From: Blastobasis lacticolella | Taxonomy: Eukaryota > Arthropoda > Insecta > Lepidoptera > Blastobasidae | NCBI GenBank assembly: GCA_905147135.1 | Contig: LR990041.1 | Location: 13,019,907-13,083,906, forward strand | Length of the DNA: 64,000 nucleotides | Reading direction: 5' to 3' | Part shown: positions 54,875 through 64,000 of the stretch, piece after piece | Position numbering within the stretch: the stretch's first letter is position 1 | Layout: each line of letters starts with the position of its first letter | Notes under the pieces: generated by a model | The model's database searches: none | What the model was told of the DNA's origin: nothing | The model's input: only the letters and a program-made list of their open reading frames with translations | Position numbers and translations under genes: made by a program

Positions 54875-56450
54875 GTAAGCCCGCCACACCCGCGCACCCC
54901 GCACAGTGACAGACAGGATACGCTCCCGCCGTCCGCCGGCCGCACACCCGCGCGACCGATCGATACCGATGTTGTCCCCCCTACGCTCATGTTTTTAGAT
55001 TACCAACGATTTACAGCCACTGTTTTGATAATATTATATCAAATGACACATTAAATTCATACACTACAGCCCGTTTTCTGGCCATGCGCGATTCCGATCG
55101 CTCGTTCACCGCGTTCCATGGTCGGGCCAACGGCAAGTGATCTCAGACAGTATATTTCCCTCCATCTATAATAAATATCTATTATGTTTTTAATAAAATT
55201 ATGGTCATTTATTATCGTAAGTACAAGGTTAAATACATAACTTTCTCATTCAAGTGGGTGGCGGATATTGAGACACGAGCCGACTCACGTTTCGCAATTT
55301 ATTGATTTTGACCAACTCAGCCAACTCAGACCAATATTGTCTCAAAGTACACGCCCAATATATTTTAGTGGCACCCAAGTTTCTCTAGCCGATATTCATC
55401 AGGTCGGACTGCGACTAACAAGTACCCATAAGTAACTTCCTAAATAACTGTCCACATACGAGCGTCCTGGCACCCATGTGTTTATTTTTAACCATATTGG
55501 TTTAGCGTATTACTACCGGCGACATGGTGTGACCGTCCGAGAGTCATAAGTTGGTGAATCATACTACTTAGGTACTTATCATCGCTCGATCTTAGAAAAT
55601 CTAATCGAATATAATAGTATCTATACATGTATACAAAACATTATTTATATGAGCTGTCACCAACGGAAGCTGGCCGGCCATATACATATTTAAAATCTAG
55701 GTAGGTACGCCAACCGTGTAGTTTCAACTTCAAGGCGCGGGTGTTTTTTCTTATAAGCTTATCTGTTTGCAATATCCTTGCTTGCATCTTGATAAAATTT
55801 CAATAAATGCTGGCCTTTGATTCTCAAGTCTCCGAACTCTCTTTACCTCACTAGTCACCTAAGTACAATTGGATCTGCAGTCTACGTCGAGGAGTGTAGG
55901 TACTAAATATACATACAATTAACCAAACCGTCTGTAATGGTAATTTACGTACTTAAGTATGCGTTTTGATGGCAAGGGTTGTAATCTCCTGCGCAGTGGT
56001 AATTTTTAAACTAGTTTCTGTTCATTCCCACTATTCTTAGGGCTTGCACCAAATTCTTAAACGCATTTAAGCTGATACTTAAACAATAAATTCCATACAA
56101 ACAAGCTTAGTGAGATAAGACTGTGGTGTACCACAACAGGTAAATTTCATAGCGACTTCGTCGTCGTTAAGATCCACGTAGGAAATAATCCTGATCCATT
56201 TCTACAAGTAAGCAAGAAACGTACCTATATACTCGTATGTTCGCATTTATATCTTATAGATTAGTAAGTATGAGAGAAATTTAATGGTATTGCAATGAGA
56301 ACACCTAACACCTGTTGAGAGCACGCGCTAGTAATAAAATGCTAAATGGTGAAATTACAGACATGTAGGTACCTAGCTAGGGGATATTTATGCTGTGGTA
56401 ACTATCGCCATGTATTGTATGCATATTTTATTAACCAGCGTAAATTTAAA

Positions 56451-56650
56451 ATAACATCTTGGCGTCTATATCCCGGTTGTGCTCTCGCGCCAAGAAGCCG
56501 TGTTCCCCTTTGACCGTGATCAGATAGGTATTTACAGTAGAGCTACTGCCTAACCTCCCGTTACCGTATTCGCAGGGGAACCTGACCAGATTGGATCATG
56601 GTTACACATTCAGCCCTCTGAATGTGCAGGTTTCCTCACGATATAAACTT
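56451..56650 (-). repeat. SINE-A, antisense
   Basis: From ATCTTGGCGTCTATATCCCG to CTGAATGTGCAGGTTTCCTC. It lacks the head. Confidence 0.75.
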
Positions 56651-57201
56651 TATATTCCTGCATTAGGTTCGGTAGATAAGCAGAAATCTTTGAAATATTA
56701 TATTTGTAAGGGTAAAATTTTGTTAATGATTAATAAAACTTTTTTACTAGTAAAATTAGTATTATTTTAAAGTTCTGCGGATGTAATCCTCTTAAAAATG
56801 TAGGTGTAATGAACATCGGGAGCCCCATTTTCGGCAGGGCGCAGCGTCCCCTCGACGCGTCGACCTTCCCCTATTTCCCGACATTAAAGCGATGGGGTGG
56901 CCAAACACATGAGACGCCATGCCCACCGTCTGTTCCATAAAATATTCAAAACAAACTGAACCTAAGTAATAAGACAATGTGTTTACGATATCTAAGCTAT
57001 CGATATATGTATACCTAAGTCAATATATATACATAAAGCCATGTTTTGGATTAGAGTGTCGATGTATTAGTAGACAATATCTACTTTGCAGATATTTACG
57101 TCTCCCGCTGGCGACCCTGAGACTGGTTGAACGGTATCGGGAGCCGACCCCGCGACATTATTAAATATTTTATTTTAATTTCCTAAAAAGCCTAACTTCA
57201 G

Positions 57202-57277
57202 GCAACAACAAGATACTTATTTCTGGTGGGTAAAAAAATGCAACAACAAGATACTTATTTCTGGTGGGTAAAAAAAT
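57202..57277 (+). repeat. 38-bp exact tandem duplication
   Basis: GCAACAACAAGATACTTATT plus TCTGGTGGGTAAAAAAAT occurs twice in a row with no mismatch seen. A third TCTGGTGG follows. Confidence 0.9.
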
Positions 57278-58189
57278 CTGGTGGATATTACAGTAATTGA
57301 ATACACACTCTATAAATGCACGTGCACTGCACCACGCATACCGCAAGTAGGTACCTGCGTGGATAAATTTGTTGTTAACTAAAGAAAACAGTATTCAAAT
57401 ATGTTTCCCATTTATACTCATTTTAGAGCTCAGATTCATTCAACAATATCATCTTGCACTTTACACAACCGATTTCGATTTCCGAACAGATGTTGCTCAG
57501 ACAAGACGGCAGGTGCAAAACGTTTCAAAGCCGACGTACTTAATTTTTTGTGGTATACGCTCGGGACAGGTAGTAAAACTTCGTCGTGAATACGTCGCAT
57601 CCACAATCCACATGATTCACTACGAGTTTAGATTCGGCGAGAAAGAAATTGCTCATGTAGGTAATGAAATTTTTTGGAAATTTGTGTGGACTTGGTAGGC
57701 CATAATGATACGCGTATGAATTTTGGATACTATAAAACTTTTTATAAATTAACCATTAGTTTCCATTCATAACTTAAGATGAAGACAATATTATTTAGAA
57801 ATTTTGTTTTTTACGTTCAATTATTTGAAAAAAATGATTACCTAACAATTAGAAGTGTAATAAGGGCTTTTGGAAAACGAATCAATTCTATTTGATGAAT
57901 TTCATATATAGGAACCATTCTATATTTCTACCTAAGACGACATAAGCATATTCCTACAAGCTCTTGCCATGCACACCAAGTCTTCCTTCGTGTCATCGAC
58001 ATTTTTTAGTATTAGAGCTTAAAGGTAAGTAGGTACTAAAATAACTAATTATGTAACGTGTTATGTACCGACTTAGGTAATTACATTTGTAAAAATATCA
58101 TCATCATCAGCCTATACTAGTCTTCTGCTGCACATAGACGTCCCTCAAAACAGATTCATAAAATAAGGCAAATTAGGTAGATCGCGCAT

Positions 58190-58470
58190 CCCGGTAACGA
58201 AAGCTTTTGAAGGCAGAATTTATCAGTTTGCCTTCTGTAGTTACAGTGGAGCGACTACCGTCTGACCTCCATGACCCTGTTAACAGGGAAACCTGACCAG
58301 ATTGGATCATTGTTACACATTCAGTCGCCTGAATATGCAGGTTTCATCACGATGTTTTTCCTCACCGTAAGAGCATCGATTAGTGATCAACTACTGCACA
58401 TAACTTAGAAAAGAGTGATTGTTAGCTCTCGTTTAAGGATCGAACCCCTTAACCTAGGCCACCAATGCTC
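58190..58470 (-). repeat. SINE-A, antisense, with head relic
   Basis: From ACCGTCTGACCTCCATGACC through CCTGACCAGATTGGATCATT and CGATGTTTTTCCTCACCGTA to a degenerate B box in AAGGATCGAACCCCTTAACC. Confidence 0.75.
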
Positions 58471-60378
58471 TACTCGTATATGAAAATTTTTATGTATGTA
58501 TAGAGCATAAAGTTACTATCCTTCCGACGCATAGTGCCAGCAACGTAAATTACCATACACGCAAAGGACCATATTTTCACGAGCAAACTAGCAGATACGC
58601 AGACGTACCGATACTATACCTAGCGGAAATCTCTATAGTACTTATAGAGTTTGAAAATATGACTCTACTATGTACTCTACATCGAACCGTTCAAATATCG
58701 TTGACCAAGGGAATGTAACTTTCACCATCATATTATTATGTTTGCCATCGTAATTTACGTAAGTAATAAAAAAATATGTACCTACATATATAAGTAATAG
58801 TATAGGAACCGCATATTGGAGAGTTCCTCTGACGGCTACTGCGTAAAAGTTCAGGGCGGAGGGTGGAGGAAATGGGCAAAGGATGAACGAACTTGGTCGG
58901 GTCTCTGTTTGGGAGGGGGAGGGGGAAGGAGCAGACGGCGTGGAGGCCCGCGATCAATTCCATCTTACTCGTAGACATGCCGTCGCATCGTATTCGACTA
59001 TGTGCTATAGGAATAGGAATTCAATAAGATTGCTGAGCCTTCACGTTATTCTCCATATTTTTTTGTGACGTTCAATTTCTGTATGGATTTGTATAGAAGT
59101 TAGTCGATGGTAATCATCAAATTTTATAGGCACGCAAGCTATCGATTAAGCGTACTCCAAACTTGATACGAATCTATTTTCGCCGCTGCATACGGAAGTC
59201 GCTGCTCGCACTCATCATAACGTCGATTGCCCCACTGCTGGTTGCCGGGCCGCGTACGAGTCCTCTCGTGGAATTCTGACACAGACGCGTACCCATTCCT
59301 GGATAATGATGCTCGAAATAACCAAAAACATTGGCCGCAGCCCGCCGCCGCACTCTCGCCACGCTCCTTGTCGATACGTGCATTTGGAATGTAGGAAGCG
59401 TTATGGATTTTTATCAACATGGTAATTAAAAGTCCTTTTTGGGTAAATGTGGTCTTATCTTCTAGTAAGGGGGAGTATCTTCTATATTAAACACGGTACG
59501 CAAGCCGGCCTTTTCGTGGAATACTTAAAGATCAATGGCCAGGTTAGACTTAATAATTGTTCCCGCAAGCTGTAGTACCTAATGGAAAAGCATGAATGAT
59601 CTGCGGTGTTTCGAAGTCAAATGAGATTGCGTGTTCGTGTTCCCAAAAATGTCCCATTTAAAACGACGGCTGGCCATTTACGAAGCGGAACTGTGCATGG
59701 ACACGCTACGTGACTTCGGACTCGCTATTTCGGACCCATGAATTTAACGGGTACCATACTTATTATTAGATTATTGGTTTAAGGCTCGTGGTTAATTTTG
59801 TTTCTACTCATGTAGGTAGACCATTTTACTCGCGCTTATATTATACTAGCTGGCCCGACGCGACTTCGTTCGCGTGTTGTCCTACCCTAAAACCTTTCTC
59901 TTGAATCACTCTATGTATTGTTGAAAACCGCATTAATATCCGTTGTTTAGTTTGAACGATCTAAGCATAAATAAATACAGACAGAGGGACATTGTTTAAT
60001 ACTATGTATAGATTTGGTACATATCAAGTAATCTAACATCAGGGAGAGCTGAAAGCCTCGATTGCGCGCGATGTGTATGAGTTTGACATCCTAGGAGCTT
60101 TATTACACAAGGACAATAAAACCTGTTTCTGTTCAGTTCTATTTAGTTCTCCCACGAACTTCACCACTCAATATAGAGTGGTAGAGTTGGTACAGTAGGA
60201 ATAGGCTCTCATGCCCGTATCCAACAAGGTAAGTTAAGTACCTACGATTCTGACACAAATATTTTGTCACTTCCACATTCATGTATCTTCTCATACATAT
60301 ACATACATATTGCATGTGGTCTAGATTCGTTTATTGACATCTGTCATATTAAATTTTTTATTGCATCTATTACAACTA

Positions 60379-60490
60379 GTGTCAAATAAGAAGAGACTTG
60401 GCGGGTCACGTGGTTCGACTTGCTTAGAAGGCGATTACCTGCGCGAAATCCTCTCTACTGCCATTTGACAAGTCCCTTTTTTCATGACGC
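60379..60490 (+). mobile_element. MITE family M1, copy 3
   Basis: GTGTCAAATAAGAAGAGACT...CATTTGACAAGTCCCTTTTT, with the shared core GATTACCTGCGCGAAATCC. The far end has decayed slightly (CCCTTTTTTCATGACG). Confidence 0.7.
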
Positions 60491-60980
60491 GGATTATACT
60501 ATGTTTGTATTAAAATTGTACAAGTATAAAGTATGTATGCAGACCTAACAACATAAACAAGACCACATTAAAACGATGGCTATAGCACATCTGCTACACA
60601 GATCCCTAACTTCCCCACAGCTTCCAAATGTGATTACAGGCAAACGCAACTTGTATTGCAAAGACGAGACAAACTCCGTGGTAGGTAACTTTTAGGAACA
60701 TTTACAACCTAAATAAAATGATATCAATACAGCAACGGAACTGCTATATCTAGAAATGAGTGTGTAATGACATGTATGTTATCAAATCACGACTGACCCG
60801 TACTTTGATAAAGAGTAGTGGGAAGAGTGGCGACATCGCCAATTTGTTGTTGTTAGCAATTTGGTAAGGAAATCACGCTAGTGTGTTTTTAACATGTATT
60901 AATTTGGTTCAAATTAGATAAAAAGATATTTTGGCTACGCAAGAATAAATAATTTCAACAGCGTTCTCTTTTTGTTTCAG

Positions 60981-61151
60981 ATTCGGGCCGCGCCCGGCCG
61001 CCTAGCGGCACCCCCGTTCTTTTGTGTTTTGGTTTGTGATTCTTTGTGTTATATTCTGGTGACAAAGTGCTTTGTGAAGTGTCATACGTGACTGTTACAA
61101 ATATGGCGATCATAACTGGATTTACAGCCCTCCTGGCGCTGATCGCATGTG
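60981..61151 (+). CDS. First coding exon of a secreted or membrane protein (partial gene)
   Basis: Acceptor CTTTTTGTTTCAG at 60980; 122 bp of leader; start ATG at 61103 in context CAAATATGG. The 16 codons read MAIITGFTALLALIAC, a typical signal-peptide core, and the donor TGTG|GTAAGTT ends the exon in phase 1. Signal-peptide exons ending in phase 1 are common in insect cuticle, enzyme and chitin-related genes, but the mature protein lies beyond the window, so the family cannot be named. The coding part is 61103-61151. Confidence 0.65.
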
Positions 61152-64000
61152 GTAAGTTTCACTTTAGCTTTCCAAATATTTTTAGATATAGCATGCCTAA
61201 TTTAATAATCATCAAAGTCAAAATAATGTATTCAGATTAGGCTATACATAGCACTTCAAAATCAAAAAAGGTAACCTCAGTAGCAATTAACCCAGAAAAT
61301 AAACCGAAGTTTCATCTATAGTGCCTGCCTACTTAAAGTATGGAATCCAGATGAAAATAAACCTTGAATGGCCAGTCTAGTCAGAACAGGTTTAGCGACT
61401 GCGATATCCACGCTGTTATACTTATTATAATACAGGCGACATGTTCACAGCTTCAAAAGTTTTGCCGATGTAAATGCCTACATTAAAGTCAGAGTAGGGG
61501 CAAACCCGCCCCAATGACGTCAAGGGTCGATATGGCCCGGGCAACGAACTAGTGCTCGCGTTACGCCATTTACAACCCTCCAACACGAATAGAACTGGAT
61601 TTTTGTGAATCGCCGCTCAGTGCTCTTTGATTTTACACCTTGGCAAACCAGAATTTTGAATACATTAGCAGATTTCGTGTTAACCAACATGGTTAGGTAA
61701 TGCTTTTAGGTTTTACGTCATCAGTGTGTTGTTTGGTTAATCTTCCAAAGCAATGTTATAGGCTACATTATAATAACATAATAAATAATGTATTTCTCGA
61801 AGTACGTACCTAATAAATAGTGGCGATTGACAAAGTTATAATTAATATGTCAGTAGGTAAGTACGAGTACCTACCGTCTGGCTTCCAATCACTGCGACGA
61901 ATGATAGTATGATTGAGTTGTCCGTTGACCAGACCGTAAAGTTGCCTATCGCTCGTTATCGTTACTACTATTCTAGATTACTAGTACATTGAATATTATG
62001 GCTTGGAAATATTTAATTAAAACTACTAAGTATGGTGCATTTACAATAATACAATACAATACAAAACTCTTTATTTGCACACCGAAGAAGAGATTACAAA
62101 ATAAAGCAGTGCAAAGGGCGGTATTATCACTAAAGTGATATCTTCCAGGCAACCTTGGTATGGAAAGAAACACAGAATCATAGCAGCAGACAGAAAGTTC
62201 ACACAAAATGTAAAATGTATTTGTGGTTAAAATGGATTAACTGCGTAAGAGCGAGGCCACCGTCTCCAGACGATTCGCAAGAACATTGGCCTTCACTGCG
62301 GTTAGGTTCATGGCCGACGGCCTAGTATTTCGCAGGTTAAACTTTGGAACCTAAGAACTCTTACTAAAATAATAGGTACTCAGCCAAAATAAAGACCTAC
62401 CTATAACAGATATAAAACCTTGTTTATCAATACCCAATTGCACTAAACTTAGACGACGCTTAGTTTGTATATGCTTACCTAATCATAAAAGTAAATCTAT
62501 ATTTACAAAACACCGAAAGCGATCAGTTCTAAAATAGATAAAATCAGCATCATGCATCAAAATATTTAATTTTTCATGCTAAAAATCAAAATTAAAACAC
62601 GATTTTGAAAGAAATGTTCGACTCGAGGCAAGCGGTCCGAAAACTGAGCCCCATGGTCAAGAGTACCCGACGCGCATAAAATAAATAATTATACGAAAAG
62701 GTTGACGTGTGTAGAAGACGCGAAAAAGATATGCCAGAGCCATATAGCAAGTAGTTTCGTAGGACCTACTTATTATATAATAAATTAAAATATTTCCGTA
62801 TATCCCTAATAATTTAATGACGAAAGAGGATCCCCTTCTAGCCAGAAACATGATAACGAACACGCTTGTTTGTTAATCTCTTTATCAGACGAAGATAATT
62901 CATCCCAGAATGCATTAGGGTCAGCCAACGCATTGAACAACAAAACACCGCGTTGTGTATTTATTTCAACTGTTCCGGTATTATTCTTTCACGCTTGTTA
63001 TTTATTTACATTTACCGTAGTAGACGAAATAACTCGTGGTCCGGGAGACCGGCTAAATATATCACGTTAAAGGGTGCGTTAACTTGTGCATTGCGTGCGG
63101 ACGGGTCGTTTCGGTATTGGTAGCAGTTATCGATACGGTAAAGTAATTCAACAAAATAAGCTTCATCTATTTTTCAAGCGATAAGGGACAGGCTTGTCGA
63201 CATGGTCTTTATTTACAGAAGCAATTCGTAGAGGCAGGTAGGTAAATATTTTTGTCGGTTTATTGTATAATAATAAAACATTGTTTATATTAGGTACACT
63301 ATTTCTCATTACTTTATTAATTTTTAATTGCAATAAAGAGTTTACATACATACATACTATTTAGAGACAAATAATTTAATTTGAAGGCGTATTTTGTAAA
63401 AATTACAAATTAAATCGAAAGTAAAATTACATCGAAACGCAGATATTATATATTGGCTAAGTAATTATTATATGAGAATGACACACTGCGGTCTCATGGC
63501 TAGTTACAATAAGACATGAGTCATTTTCTACTGCCATGACTTATTGAATTCGAAATCAATATTCTCTCAACCTACCTCGAGAGAAGACATAACGTACTTG
63601 TAGGCAAACGAATATTTAAATAAGTTTTCAAATGAAAAATGCTTTTTCATAACAAGCTTTTAGCGCGTGGTTATCTTATATCGTTTATCTGTTTCTATGA
63701 CTACTTTCCGACTCCATCATCAAACTGGCTCCATGGTACCATATTAATGCATTGTCATCCAAGTTACATAGATATACCAAATTTCAGCTCAATCGGATAT
63801 AAACAAATGCTCGATTTTTTTTTTGCAATTTGACGGACCATTTACATACATACGAACAGTGCAAGTTAAATAAAAGCTTGTAATAAAAACATAACTATAA
63901 CCATTTCAATACAGTGCAATGCATCTATAAAATATCTAGTTGCAGCCAAGACTGACTTTAATTGTTTTATTCTAACCAGTATTCTAGTTTCAAGGCTTTA
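61152..64000. other. Presumed intron of the right-end gene
   Basis: AT-rich, no further exon recognised. It includes a LINE 3'-end fragment at about 62045-62165. Short frames elsewhere lack exon borders or homology. Confidence 0.5.
62045..62165 (-). repeat. Non-LTR element 3' end, antisense
   Basis: On the minus strand, CCTGGAAGATATCACTTTAG then GTGATAATACCGCCCTTTGC and a tail with AATAAAGAGTTTTGTATTG repeats. This is the familiar 3' terminus of a LINE or LINE-dependent SINE in Lepidoptera, with ATTGT-type tail repeats. Confidence 0.7.

Larger units (their letters stand above)
54876..60980. other. Presumed first intron of the right-end gene, with repeats
   Basis: Holds SINE-A copies (56451-56650, 58190-58470), MITE M1 copy 3, a 38-bp tandem duplication (57202-57277), repeat fragments at 58105-58150 and 59851-60010 (GCCCGACGCGACTTCGTTCG), and a GC-rich minus-strand frame at 59139-59420 that I do not recognise. 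No coding exon was supported. Confidence 0.5.

Noticed and set aside
59139..59420. 93-codon minus-strand frame as a host exon
   Set aside because: No domain, splice borders or neighbouring exon could be supported; left only as a GC-rich frame of unknown nature.
1..64000. Telomeric TTAGG repeats, rRNA genes or mitochondrial insertions
   Set aside because: None seen when reading both strands.

Overview
This window is nuclear DNA from an insect, almost certainly a moth or butterfly. It is AT-rich, its genes are split by GT-AG introns, and the palindromic TAGGTACCTA motif that litters lepidopteran introns occurs throughout. Short interspersed repeats, MITEs and several retroelement classes fill the introns. 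No bacterial operon, CRISPR array, genuine tRNA or rRNA gene was seen.

Two host genes can be followed in detail, both on the + strand. The first (six exons recognised, 3626-21309) encodes a two-domain galectin, with its N-terminal exon(s) not found. Both carbohydrate-recognition domains keep the H-x-N-x-R and N...W..E sugar-binding residues. The second (11 exons, 27474-41862) is a complete glycogen phosphorylase of 842 residues. All its splice phases join in frame, and the regulatory Ser14 and the pyridoxal-phosphate lysine (residue 680) are in place. A third gene begins near the right end: an apparent non-coding first exon at about 54700-54874 and a signal-peptide exon at 60981-61151. The rest of it lies beyond the window.

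Mobile DNA dominates the rest. A BEL/Pao LTR element (7812-15659, target duplication GTAAA) sits in a galectin intron. Its 895-bp LTRs differ at one base in my reading, yet its gag is inverted and its pol is riddled with stops. Further right are a degenerate mariner (45429-46443) and a Ty1/copia element (47656-50111, minus strand) with an open Gag-protease-integrase frame but no reverse transcriptase. There are also non-LTR fragments, a 418-bp hAT-type MITE with an 8-bp target duplication, several hairpin MITEs, a foldback-like element, and two tRNA-derived SINE families. One SINE family shares its 3' tail with an RTE-like LINE fragment in the same window.

The most unusual structure is in the galectin gene. 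The exon that carries half of the second sugar-binding site has a tandem array on each side. Upstream, 20 units of about 39 bp, each resembling a branch point plus polypyrimidine tract, run into the 3' splice site. Downstream, 12 units of 131 bp each repeat the last 93 bp of the exon, the 5' splice site and 38 bp of intron. Whether this is biology or partly an assembly effect cannot be settled from sequence alone.
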